Origin: an uncultured Coprococcus sp.
GTDB taxonomy: Bacteria; Bacillota; Clostridia; Lachnospirales; Lachnospiraceae
Direction: 5' to 3'
NCBI GenBank assembly: GCA_900548315.1
Contig: URJU01000021.1
Coordinates: 1 to 19,091, forward strand
Length of the DNA stretch: 19,091 bases
The first letter of the stretch is position 1. Each line of letters opens with the position of its first letter. Below the pieces are notes generated by a model. It was not told where the DNA came from. It worked only from the letters and a program-made list of their open reading frames with translations, and did not search any database. Below, in pieces: positions 7,156-14,045 of the stretch. Made by a program: the position numbers and the translations under genes.

Positions 7156-7650
7156 ATGTGGAGAATGTTCAGGGCAGGTATTTTAGGTGTAGTGATCGGT
7201 GTCATAGGTGGAGTGATATTTGGACAGGTGTCTTATGTGAAAAACTATAAGAGCAGGCTTGACAGGGAGATAAGGTCAAATGCGGTCATGTACAATAATG
7301 GGGAGAGTGATGACAACAGCATGATAAGGATAAAGGTGGATTATGATGGATCAGATAGGACTGAGACTTTGGATAAACAGGTCTCAAGCCATGTTGGGAA
7401 TGTGATACTGGATGAGCTGGAAAAATGGCTGGGAGATGATTACAGCAGCAGATACAGCTATGTGGAGATGAGACGTAACCTTAATATGGTGATGGATAAG
7501 ATAGATGATATTGCCCGAAATGCCGCATATGAACTTGGGGCGGAAGTGGATTCAGACGCCCATTTATCATATGAGTATTTTGATGACTGCGGCGAAGATT
7601 GTCCTGCGGGTTTTTACCACACGCTGAATGTGGATCTTGTGGACAGATAA
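7156..7650 (+). CDS. small membrane-anchored protein resembling SpoIIR, lacking its C-terminal part
   Basis: A 164-aa protein with an N-terminal membrane segment (FRAGILGVVIGVIGGVIF) and a soluble extracytoplasmic domain. I use ATG 7156 because AGGAGGT (7142-7148) precedes it; the longer frame from 7132 would place that site inside the gene. The domain follows the SpoIIR pattern: IRIKV, then a helix ending DELEKWL, then an arginine-containing MRRNLNMVMDKIDDIA helix, and a late YEYFDD plus CPAGFYHTLNV. SpoIIR proteins continue with a conserved NWWCVxFPPLC segment, which is absent because the gene stops soon after the PAG motif. SpoIIR normally triggers sigma-E activation via SpoIIGA. Here the gene lies 30 bp after the gerAB fusion, so a germination or spore role is inferred. 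Homology is remote. Confidence 0.55.
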   Translation: MWRMFRAGILGVVIGVIGGVIFGQVSYVKNYKSRLDREIRSNAVMYNNGESDDNSMIRIKVDYDGSDRTETLDKQVSSHVGNVILDELEKWLGDDYSSRYSYVEMRRNLNMVMDKIDDIARNAAYELGAEVDSDAHLSYEYFDDCGEDCPAGFYHTLNVDLVDR

Positions 7651-7662
7651 GATAGATAAAAC

Positions 7663-7691
7663 TGGATAAAAAGGACAGCAGGTGTTATACT
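7663..7691 (+). promoter_or_regulatory. candidate promoter for ddl operon
   Basis: TGGATA (7663-7668) and TATACT (7686-7691) are 17 bp apart. The -10 lies in the left arm of the inverted repeat 7685-7750, so a transcript starting here would carry only part of that arm. Confidence 0.35.
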
Positions 7692-7750
7692 TTGAGCTGT
7701 GGTGTGCCTGTGCGTGACATTGCGGGTGGAAACCACAGATTAAAGTATAA
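7685..7750 (+). repeat. 19-bp inverted repeat in front of ddl
   Basis: Bases 7685-7703 and 7732-7750 are reverse complements at 17 of 19 positions (one of the two differences is a G-U pair in RNA), with a 28-base loop. The right arm ends on the first two bases of AAGGAG (7749-7754), the ddl ribosome site. No T-run follows. It could be an operator, or an RNA hairpin limiting ddl translation in read-through mRNA from the germination operon. Confidence 0.6.
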
Positions 7751-7762
7751 GGAGCATTTGCT

Positions 7763-8815
7763 ATGGCTAAGGAAAATCTGGTAGTAATATTTGGCGGAAG
7801 ATCATCAGAGCATGAGGTTTCCTGCATTTCTGTTCAGACTGTTGCAAAGGCGGTTGACACAGAAAAATATAATATGACATTAGTTGGAATTACAAAAGAG
7901 GGAAAATGGCTGAGAGCCGATGATATAGAGAGTATAGCTGACGGCAGCTGGAGAGACAGCAAGGTGACAGCCGTTATATCTCCGGATACCACAAAGGAAC
8001 TTCTCGTATTGGACGGAGATAAGGTTGAGAGACAGAGAGTGGATGTGATATTCCCGGTACTTCATGGAATGTACGGTGAGGATGGAACTATACAGGGGCT
8101 GTTTGAGATGGCGGATATTCCATATGTTGGCTGCGGAGTTCTAGCTTCGGCGGCGTCTATGGATAAGTTTTACACCAAGATAATTGTGGACAATATAGGT
8201 GTGAGACAGGCAAAGTTTGTACCTGTGCTGGCAGAGGATTTCAAGGATCTGGATGCAGCAATGGACAGAGTTGAGGCAGGTCTTGAATACCCAGTATTTG
8301 TAAAGCCGTCAAAGGCTGGTTCATCAAAGGGTGTCAGCAAGGCGGTGGACAGACAGAGCCTGAAGGCTGCTCTTGAGGAGGCTGTAAAGTTTGACAATAA
8401 GATACTCGTTGAGGAGACTATAGTCGGAAGAGAGCTTGAGTGCGGTGTTCTCGGATACAAGGACAACACCCAGGCATCGGGAGTAGGAGAGATCCTTGCA
8501 GCTGCGGAGTTCTATGATTTTGATGCAAAGTACAACAATGCAGAGTCGAAGACAGTGATTGGAGCTGATATACCGGCTGAGACAGAGGCTGAGATAAGAG
8601 AGGATGCTGTGAAGATATTCAGAGCACTTGATGGATTTGGTCTCTCAAGAGTGGACTTCTTCCTTGAGAAGGATACAAACAAGGTGGTATTTAACGAGAT
8701 AAACACCCTCCCTGGATTCACAAATATAAGTATGTACCCAATGCTGTGGAATGCAAAGGGATATGATATTAAAAAGCTTGTGACTACCCTTATAGAGATG
8801 GCAAAGGAAAGATAG
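7763..8815 (+). CDS. ddl: D-alanine--D-alanine ligase
   Basis: The ATP-grasp ligase that makes the D-Ala-D-Ala dipeptide for peptidoglycan precursors in the cytoplasm. The 350-aa length is standard. Seen motifs: FGGRSSEHEVS at 10-20 (substrate-binding Glu18), HGMYGEDGTIQG at 101-112, KPSKAGSSKG at 181-190 (ATP loop), the omega loop FYDFDAKYN at 250-258 with Tyr251, RVDFF at 296-300, and the metal-binding NEINTLPGFT at 311-320. The omega-loop Tyr favours D-Ala rather than D-lactate as second substrate; a D-Ser preference cannot be excluded by eye. The ATG at 7763 follows AAGGAG. The next gene starts 3 bp after its stop. Confidence 0.96.
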   Translation: MAKENLVVIFGGRSSEHEVSCISVQTVAKAVDTEKYNMTLVGITKEGKWLRADDIESIADGSWRDSKVTAVISPDTTKELLVLDGDKVERQRVDVIFPVLHGMYGEDGTIQGLFEMADIPYVGCGVLASAASMDKFYTKIIVDNIGVRQAKFVPVLAEDFKDLDAAMDRVEAGLEYPVFVKPSKAGSSKGVSKAVDRQSLKAALEEAVKFDNKILVEETIVGRELECGVLGYKDNTQASGVGEILAAAEFYDFDAKYNNAESKTVIGADIPAETEAEIREDAVKIFRALDGFGLSRVDFFLEKDTNKVVFNEINTLPGFTNISMYPMLWNAKGYDIKKLVTTLIEMAKER

Positions 8816-8818
8816 CAT

Positions 8819-9244
8819 ATGATAAACAATGTTACAGTCAAGGTTGTTGGCGAACAGAAAAGCAACAGGGAAGAGAAAACGGTTGAGCCGATAGAACTTG
8901 TCACAAAGGGAAATCTGCATGAGAAAGATGGAATGTTCTATTTGAAATATGATGAGTATTATGAAGACCTTGATAAGCCGGTAAAGAATCTTCTCAAGTT
9001 TGATAGGGATAGTCTGGTGCTCACAAAGAAAGGCGACGTGAGCTCCGAGATGTCATTTAAGTGCAGAGAGACAACGGATGCATATTATTCAACGCCAGCC
9101 GGGCTTATTCCGATGAACATACTGACTGAAGGATATCAGATGGAAAATACGGAGACTGAGATAAAGATATCCATAGTGTATATTATGGATTATGGAAATG
9201 ACTGTCTCTCGTTCAATGTTCTGAAGATATTGGTGAAACATTAG
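8819..9244 (+). CDS. DUF1934 (YwiB-like) beta-barrel protein
   Basis: A 141-aa cytoplasmic protein of the DUF1934 family, a small calycin-like beta barrel of unknown function found across Firmicutes. Family-like features: the N-terminal strand NNVTVKVVGEQ, a central MFYLKYDEYYED, then LTKKGDVSSEMSFK and STPAGLIPMNILTEGYQME. The C-terminal strands are IKISIVYIMDYGNDCLSFNVLKI. No signal peptide or membrane segment is visible. It is sandwiched between ddl (3 bp upstream) and a methyltransferase (16 bp downstream), so the three are surely cotranscribed. This gives no clear clue to function. Confidence 0.85.
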   Translation: MINNVTVKVVGEQKSNREEKTVEPIELVTKGNLHEKDGMFYLKYDEYYEDLDKPVKNLLKFDRDSLVLTKKGDVSSEMSFKCRETTDAYYSTPAGLIPMNILTEGYQMENTETEIKISIVYIMDYGNDCLSFNVLKILVKH

Positions 9245-9260
9245 CCGGAAAGGACTTTGT

Positions 9261-9878
9261 ATGAACGGTGATAAAGCATTTGACGACTTTCTTTCGATAA
9301 ACACGATAGAGTGCGTGGGGGCTGAACAGCCATCGGAGGACAACAATATATATCAGGCTACATACTATAGGGATCTTGTGACTATATTTGACATGGTTTC
9401 TATGGAACCGGAGGACACCCTTGTGGATTTTGGCTGTGGACTGGGACGGGTGCTGTTCTATGGTAATTCTAGGCATTACTGCAGGACCACGGGGATAGAG
9501 GCTGACAGGGAAGTGTATGAGAAACTTCTGGAAAATGCAGAGGGATATCAGAAGAGGTTCTACGATCAGGAAGACAGAATGCTTTTTTACAATATGCCGG
9601 CTCAGGAGTATGAGGTGGCTGATGGGGATAATTATTTCTATTTCTTCAACCCATTTTCGGCTGAGATATTTAAGACGGTCATAGACAATATAATAGATTC
9701 TGTGAGCAGATGTCCAAGGGATATTTATCTAATGTTGTACTATCCGACATTTGAGTATCAGAAGGTCATGCGCGACAGCAGATATTTCGTGCTCAAGAAC
9801 ATTGTAAAGCTGTCGGGATATGAAGAGGATCCGGATGAGAAGATGTATGTTTATCACATGTCGAGATATTTTGTATAG
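9261..9878 (+). CDS. class I SAM-dependent methyltransferase
   Basis: A 205-aa protein with a Rossmann-type methyltransferase core. Motif I is VDFGCGLGRVLFY (about residues 54-66, binding the SAM methionine part). The acidic end of strand 2 is GIEADREVYEKL, and motif IV is NYFYFFNPFS, where NPF takes the place of the NPPY-like motif. The C-terminus is strand-rich (IYLMLYYPTF and YVYHMSRYFV). There is no target-recognition domain, so the substrate is unknown; small molecules or protein are possible. AAAGGAC precedes the ATG at 9261. Last gene of the ddl operon. It converges on the CPBP gene with only about 20 bp between stops and no evident terminator hairpin between them. Confidence 0.85.
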   Translation: MNGDKAFDDFLSINTIECVGAEQPSEDNNIYQATYYRDLVTIFDMVSMEPEDTLVDFGCGLGRVLFYGNSRHYCRTTGIEADREVYEKLLENAEGYQKRFYDQEDRMLFYNMPAQEYEVADGDNYFYFFNPFSAEIFKTVIDNIIDSVSRCPRDIYLMLYYPTFEYQKVMRDSRYFVLKNIVKLSGYEEDPDEKMYVYHMSRYFV

Positions 9879-9898
9879 ACTGCGTGGATAAGGTTATA

Positions 9899-10705
9899 TC
9901 ATGATTCCCTATAAGGTGGCAGTTTCAACGTTCTGTAAAGCAGCAGGAAAATCACTGTACAGATTACTCCTGAGGCTATTGTGAGTGATATGATTGCGGC
10001 AGGCGATAAACTGGTAAATCCTGACAGATTTATTGCATAGGACGATATGTTTATGATCATGTGGAGAAATACGGAAGGCAGCAGGGCTGAGGTCCATGTG
10101 GTGAGCAGTGCCAGGAGTATTCCGGCTGGGAGTGCGTAGCAGAACTGGACTAAGTTGCCATGGAATAGTCCGAACAACAGTGCTGATGCGAAGATTGCCA
10201 CTGCATTTGAATACTTGAATGAAAATGCTCGCTGAAATGATCCGAGAGATAAACCGCGGAATACAAGTTCTTCCCCTACAGGGGCAATGAGCATGACAGT
10301 AAATACACGCAGGATTCCGTTGTCTAAAGAAAAAGAGGATTTGACCATGGCTTTGTAGGAACTTAAAAGTTCTGGTCTGTACATGTCAATGATGTTCAGT
10401 ATTCCAGTGGAAAAAAACTGTAATGATACACCTGCTATAAAGAGCAGGATGAATATAAGAAAAACGCGCAGAGCAGGAGCTTGTTTCTTTTTTGCACGTT
10501 TTTTTTCGTCTTTGCCGAAATATAGGTATGCGGCGATAAATATTATTGCTGTATAAGACAACAGAGATACCGGTATACCGGTATCTCTGTTGTCTTTGTA
10601 CAGTAGCTGAACAGCTGCAGATATACAGTCCTGGACAAGTACCATACATACTGGTGCCAGAACGGCAATTCCGAGCTCGCGGAGATTGATATGATCATTT
10701 CTCAT
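9899..10705 (-). CDS. CPBP-family intramembrane metalloprotease (CAAX/Abi type)
   Basis: A polytopic membrane glutamic/metal protease-like protein of the CPBP (Abi) family. All three core motifs are present: EELVFR (EExxxR) after the helix VFTVMLIAPVG, then FGLFHGNLVQF (FxxxH type), and HMIIN (HxxxN). About eight hydrophobic helices are visible. I choose the ATG at 10705 (MRNDHINL, 268 aa) because GGAGG lies 9 bases upstream; a TTG at 10714 would touch that site. Family members cleave prenylated or other membrane peptides, or act in bacteriocin maturation or immunity. No bacteriocin gene is seen here. It lies just downstream of an unknown membrane protein (start codon about 30 bp past that stop). 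The gene contains a 42-bp perfect palindrome near its 5' end. Confidence 0.9.
   Translation of the reverse strand: MRNDHINLRELGIAVLAPVCMVLVQDCISAAVQLLYKDNRDTGIPVSLLSYTAIIFIAAYLYFGKDEKKRAKKKQAPALRVFLIFILLFIAGVSLQFFSTGILNIIDMYRPELLSSYKAMVKSSFSLDNGILRVFTVMLIAPVGEELVFRGLSLGSFQRAFSFKYSNAVAIFASALLFGLFHGNLVQFCYALPAGILLALLTTWTSALLPSVFLHMIINISSYAINLSGFTSLSPAAIISLTIASGVICTVIFLLLYRTLKLPPYRES
10555..10596. repeat. 42-bp perfect palindrome inside the CPBP gene
   Basis: Bases 10555-10575 are the exact reverse complement of 10576-10596, with the centre between 10575 and 10576 (ACCGGTATACCGGT core). It encodes KDNRDTGIPVSLLS on the minus strand, between the first two membrane helices. In mRNA it would form a very stable hairpin; in DNA it could form a cruciform. 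Confidence 0.95.
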
Positions 10706-10736
10706 ATAAAGCAACCTCCCCTCTCTGTACTGAATA

Positions 10737-11300
10737 TTACATTTTCTGGATTTTTTTAGCTCTCTCTTTATCTTCTTTAGCTTTAGCCTTGGCAGCAGCC
10801 TTCTGCTCCTTGCTCATGTTTGCCTCGGCGGTTTCCTTATCGTACATATCTTGATACTTTCTCTGCTTTGCACGGATTTTCTCACCAAATGTCTTCTTGC
10901 CAGGTTTCTCAACGATCTTACCTCTGACATTCTTCACGCTGACTATGTAGATACCACTGACCATTGCTTTTACTTCGCCGCGTACAGGCATCTGATCATA
11001 TATGCCGTCATCACAGATGAGGTTCATGATCTGAGGTCCGATCTTAGCCTTTACGATAGGCATCTTAGCTTTCTGGTAACGCTTTGGAGTCTGTTCCATA
11101 ACTACCTTAGGAAGTCCTGCATCCTTCATAGGAAGCATCTTTTTGTCAATGACCAGCATTGTGACAGGCTGTGCCTGTTCCTTCATCATTTCTTTCTGTG
11201 CTGACTGCTTTTTCTGCATCTTGTTGCCTACGATATATAAAGCAACCATTACGCCTATAACGATAACCAATATGATTATCAACCATATCCACCATGCCAT
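10737..11300 (-). CDS. uncharacterised membrane-anchored protein with a lysine-rich tail
   Basis: I do not recognise this 187-aa protein. It has one N-terminal membrane helix (WIWLIIILVIVIGVMVALYIV, residues 4-24) followed by Lys/Gln-rich residues. A central domain contains DKKMLPMKDAGLPK and KAKIGPQIMNLICDDGIYDQ. Then comes a compact strand region (GEVKAMVSGIYIVSVKNVRG). The last 55 residues are highly charged and helical, rich in Lys, Ala and Glu (EQKAAAKAKAKEDKERAKK), likely a coiled coil or a nucleic-acid or ribosome contact in the cytoplasm. Positive residues after the helix argue for a cytoplasmic C-terminus. AGGAGG gives a strong ribosome site. It has its own promoter within the end of plsC and is followed closely by the CPBP protease gene. 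Confidence 0.8.
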   Translation of the reverse strand: MAWWIWLIIILVIVIGVMVALYIVGNKMQKKQSAQKEMMKEQAQPVTMLVIDKKMLPMKDAGLPKVVMEQTPKRYQKAKMPIVKAKIGPQIMNLICDDGIYDQMPVRGEVKAMVSGIYIVSVKNVRGKIVEKPGKKTFGEKIRAKQRKYQDMYDKETAEANMSKEQKAAAKAKAKEDKERAKKIQKM

Positions 11301-11336
11301 GTTAGGTTCCTCCTGAAAATATTGTGTCGTTTGATT

Positions 11337-11365
11337 ATTATAGTCTTATCATTTTTTTGTTGCAA
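11337..11365 (-). promoter_or_regulatory. sigma-A promoter for the membrane protein-CPBP pair
   Basis: On the minus strand TTGCAA (11365-11360) and TATAAT (11342-11337) are 17 bp apart. The -35 lies within the last codons of plsC. The predicted start is about 30 bases before the ATG at 11300. A near-consensus match. Confidence 0.7.
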
Positions 11366-12089
11366 GGGGAAGATTTTTCAATCTTGCTTCCTGGATGAGA
11401 GCTGGGATGGTTTCAAGAACCTCTTTGCGCTCCTTTGGTTTAAGTCCGTTTATATCTATTGGGTCAAGAAATTCGATGATGACCCTGTGACTTCTGATAA
11501 AGTTGTGTTTGTTTGCCTCCATTATGTTGTCGGTTCCGCATATGGATACGGGTACGATCGGACAGCCGGCTTTCTGTGCAATCTTATATGCACCGTCTTT
11601 AAAAGGAAGAAGTTCTTCGCCATCATTTCTGTGACCTTCAGGAAATACCATCATGGAATGACCTGATTTTACGATGTCGGCTGATTGCAGGATAGTCTCA
11701 AGCCCTTTCTTGAGATCTGATCTGTCCAAAAATGTACAGCCGATATCTTTCATGTACCATGGGAGTATAGGAACCTTGAGGATCCCGTCCTTTGACATGA
11801 AACCGAGAGGTCTGTTAAGTGCGTTGTGACAGCACAGAATATCAAAAAAACTTCTGTGGTTGCCGACGAACAAAACAGGTTGATCTTTTGGTACTCGTTC
11901 AAGGCCGATGACGGTTCGCTTTGCACCGCATATGAACAGGACTATTCCAAAAAATCCCTGGACAAGTTTCTGGGCATGCCTGTACGCTTTCTCCTGATCC
12001 TTTTTTGCAAGAAGATACAGATAAAGGTGATAAGGCGTGCAAAGAAGAATTCCCAGAAAAGCAAATATATATGCAAAAATTGTTCTCAA
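11349..12089 (-). CDS. plsC: 1-acyl-sn-glycerol-3-phosphate acyltransferase
   Basis: Transfers an acyl chain to lysophosphatidic acid to make phosphatidic acid at the inner face of the membrane. An N-terminal helix (residues 2-27) anchors the 246-aa protein. The acyltransferase blocks are all visible: NHRSFFD (His78 and Asp83, the HX4D catalytic pair), CTFLDRSD (118-125), FPEGHR (149-154) and a later VPVSICG. The start is TTG at 12089, supported by AAGGAGA 7 bases upstream and by the family N-terminus; no ATG fits. It begins 25 bp after the malQ stop on the same strand, so the two are cotranscribed even though glycogen and lipid metabolism are not directly linked. Confidence 0.93.
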   Translation of the reverse strand: MRTIFAYIFAFLGILLCTPYHLYLYLLAKKDQEKAYRHAQKLVQGFFGIVLFICGAKRTVIGLERVPKDQPVLFVGNHRSFFDILCCHNALNRPLGFMSKDGILKVPILPWYMKDIGCTFLDRSDLKKGLETILQSADIVKSGHSMMVFPEGHRNDGEELLPFKDGAYKIAQKAGCPIVPVSICGTDNIMEANKHNFIRSHRVIIEFLDPIDINGLKPKERKEVLETIPALIQEARLKNLPLATKK

Positions 12090-12114
12090 TTTAGATTCTC
12101 CTTATATTATAAAA

Positions 12115-13683
12115 TTACTTCTCCTCGGTAGGCTCATTCTTCGGAACTGGAGTGAATCTTCCATAGAGCTTTGATGTCTCTAGAAGTCTGTCTGACAGCT
12201 GCTTGTTAAGGTCGGAAGACTGGAACCTCCATGCCCAGTTACCCTCACCCACGCCAGGGGTGTTCATACGAGCCGTTGAGTCGAGCTTGAGCACATCCTG
12301 CATAGGCACGATTGCCATGTTCGCAACGGATGAAAAACATGCCCTGATCATAACCCAGCAGATGTCGCTTGCATCGGTGCTGTAATATCTCCTGAGTTTA
12401 TCTTTTGATGCCTCGTATGCTTTGGTGTACCATCCGAGAGTTGTATCGTTGTCGTGTGTTCCTGTATAGCATACACAGTTAGGTGTGTAGTTATGCGGAA
12501 GGAAGTCGTTCTCATTTGGATTTTCAAATGCAAACTGTAGGATCTTCATTCCGGGAAGACCGAATTTGTCTCTAAGCTCTATAACCGATTCATCGATCTC
12601 ACCAAGATCCTCGGCGATGATAGGAAGATGATATCCCAGATTCGCCTCAAGCTGTGTAAAAAAGTTCAGACCAGGGGCTGGTTTCCATTCACCATTTATA
12701 GCGGTTTCCTCACCATAAGGAACTGCCCAGTAGCGGTCAAATCCTCTGAAGTGATCAATCCTGAGGAAGTCTGTGACGGTGAGCTGGTATTTGATCCTCT
12801 CTATCCACCATGAATATCCTGTCTCGGTGTGCTTTTTCCAGTTGTACAGAGGATTGCCCCAGAGCTGTCCGGTTGCAGAGAAGTAATCAGGTGGCACACC
12901 TGCAACCTCGATAGGATAGCCCTTGGAATCGAGCATGAACAATTCCTGATTGGACCATACGTCCGCACTGTCCCATGCCAGGAATATAGGCGTATCTCCT
13001 ACGATGCTGATGCCAAGGTCATTGGCGTATGTCTTGAGAGCCTGCCACTGCTCGGTAAAAAGAAACTGGAGAAAATTGTAGTATCCAATGCTGTCTGCGA
13101 GTTTCTTCTTCCATGTGGTCTTCTGTCTCGCTGTTGGCTTTTTCAGTGAATCATCCCACATGTACCACGGCATTCCCTCATGGGCGTCCTTGCCAGCCAT
13201 GAAGAGAGAATAGTCAGCCAGCCATGTTGTGTTCTTTACAAATGCGTTGAATCTTTCCATGAGTTCTTTGTCGGATGACAGCTCGTCTGTGTAGTCGGGA
13301 TCGACAAATCTTTCATAGGCTTTTTTCAAAAGACTTGTTTTGAATTCGATAAGTGTTCCGTACTCAATCTTCTCGGGATCCCATGCAGGCATATCTGCAA
13401 AATCCTCGTCGAGTAAGAGTTTTTTCTTTCTGAGATAATCAATATCGATGATGAGTGGCTGTCCTGCAAATGCTGAAAATGGCTGATAAGGTGAATCACC
13501 GAAACCTGTATGTCCAAGTGGGAGTACCTGCCAAAGATTTAATCCAGAGGCTGCAAGAAAGTCGATAAACTGGTAAGCTCCAGGTCCGAGATCTCCGATT
13601 CCGTAAGGACTTGGAAATGATGTCGGATGAGCCAGAATGCCAGCGTATTTCTTAGGCTTTTTTTGGTTGTTCTGCTCTAACAT
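12115..13683 (-). CDS. malQ: 4-alpha-glucanotransferase (amylomaltase, GH77)
   Basis: Transfers alpha-1,4-glucan segments between maltooligosaccharides, releasing glucose, in cytoplasmic starch/glycogen use. The 522-aa length fits short bacterial amylomaltases. The N-terminus has GILAHPTSFPSPYGIGDLG and WQVLPLGHTGFGDSPYQ. Catalytic residues are visible in RIDHFRGF (nucleophile Asp310), IIAEDLGEI (acid/base Glu358) and TGTHDNDT (Asp411). The substrate loop region GDTPIFLAWDSADVW lies at 229-243. The ATG at 13683 follows AGAGGATAG. Its predicted promoter (13975-14004) lies beyond a 252-bp repeat element, so the mRNA should have an unusually long structured leader. plsC follows 25 bp downstream. 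Confidence 0.97.
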   Translation of the reverse strand: MLEQNNQKKPKKYAGILAHPTSFPSPYGIGDLGPGAYQFIDFLAASGLNLWQVLPLGHTGFGDSPYQPFSAFAGQPLIIDIDYLRKKKLLLDEDFADMPAWDPEKIEYGTLIEFKTSLLKKAYERFVDPDYTDELSSDKELMERFNAFVKNTTWLADYSLFMAGKDAHEGMPWYMWDDSLKKPTARQKTTWKKKLADSIGYYNFLQFLFTEQWQALKTYANDLGISIVGDTPIFLAWDSADVWSNQELFMLDSKGYPIEVAGVPPDYFSATGQLWGNPLYNWKKHTETGYSWWIERIKYQLTVTDFLRIDHFRGFDRYWAVPYGEETAINGEWKPAPGLNFFTQLEANLGYHLPIIAEDLGEIDESVIELRDKFGLPGMKILQFAFENPNENDFLPHNYTPNCVCYTGTHDNDTTLGWYTKAYEASKDKLRRYYSTDASDICWVMIRACFSSVANMAIVPMQDVLKLDSTARMNTPGVGEGNWAWRFQSSDLNKQLSDRLLETSKLYGRFTPVPKNEPTEEK

Positions 13684-13713
13684 AATCTATCCTCTTTTCA
13701 TAATAAGTAAAAC

Positions 13714-13874
13714 CAGAGCCAAGCCACCTCACAGTCTCTTGCGAGCCTGTTCGGCGTGTGTCTCCGACGGGTTCAGAGCCAAGCCACCTCACAGTCTCTT
13801 GCGAGCCTGTTCGGCGTGTGTCTCTGACGGGTTCAGAGCCAAGCCACCTCACAGTCTCTTGCGAGCCTGTTCGG
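13714..13874 (-). repeat. 60-bp tandem repeat, 2.7 copies
   Basis: Copies are 13714-13773, 13774-13833 and a partial 13834-13874. The full copies differ at one base (C13765 versus T13825), and the 41 bases of the partial copy are identical. On the minus strand each copy can fold ACAGGCTC-GCAA-GAGACTGT, an 8-position stem with one G-A mismatch and a GNRA tetraloop (13731-13750, 13791-13810, 13851-13870). Confidence 0.97.
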
Positions 13875-13893
13875 TGCGGCGTATCCGCCGTAT

Positions 13894-13954
13894 AGCACAG
13901 TATAAGAAGTGCCTTGTTCATGCAAGCATGACAAGCCACTTCTTATATTGTGCT
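13894..13954 (-). other. long hairpin at the 5' end of the malQ leader
   Basis: Bases 13894-13923 pair with 13926-13954 over about 28 positions, broken by one 1-base bulge and two non-Watson-Crick positions. The apex is CAAG. No T-run adjoins either side, so it is not a simple terminator. Confidence 0.8.
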
Positions 13955-13974
13955 GCATGGCTCTGAACGGTAAC

Positions 13975-14004
13975 ATTATACAATACAATATGTGGGAGTT
14001 GCAA
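13975..14004 (-). promoter_or_regulatory. predicted malQ-plsC promoter
   Basis: On the minus strand TTGCAA (14004-13999) and TATAAT (13980-13975) are 18 bp apart. The expected transcription start (about 13968) falls right at the border of the repeat element, leaving a leader of about 285 bases before malQ. I see no good promoter between the element and malQ. Confidence 0.6.
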
Positions 14005-14015
14005 GGTAATAGTGC

Positions 14016-14045
14016 TTGACACGGGGCGGTGTGCTAACTTATTAT
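14016..14045 (+). promoter_or_regulatory. predicted pncB-degV promoter
   Basis: TTGACA (14016-14021) and TATTAT (14040-14045) are 18 bp apart, a consensus -35 with a good -10. It is divergent from the malQ promoter, about 12 bp away from its -35. Confidence 0.65.

Larger units (their letters stand above)
13714..13965 (-). repeat. 252-bp repeat element in the malQ leader, with short terminal inverted repeats
   Basis: The ends are CAGAGCCAAGC (13714-13724) and GCATGGCTCTG (13955-13965), inverted repeats matching at 10 of 11 positions. AAC flanks both outer edges (13711-13713 and 13966-13968), a possible 3-bp target duplication. Inside are 60-bp tandem repeats, a CGGCG/CGCCG hairpin (13877-13890) and a long hairpin (13894-13954). 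GC is above that of the flanks. Either a MITE-like insertion or a functional leader RNA. The reading frames across it (both strands, period 20 codons) look like products of the repeat, not a gene. The rest of 13684-14152 holds promoters only. Confidence 0.65.

Noticed and set aside
13714..13874. CRISPR array
   Set aside because: Copies are contiguous 60-bp tandem units without unique spacers, and no cas genes are near.
13637..13966. Repetitive proteins on either strand across the 60-bp repeats
   Set aside because: The 20-residue period is a by-product of a 60-bp repeat. Frames are open on both strands, start inside malQ or at the hairpin, and lack ribosome sites.
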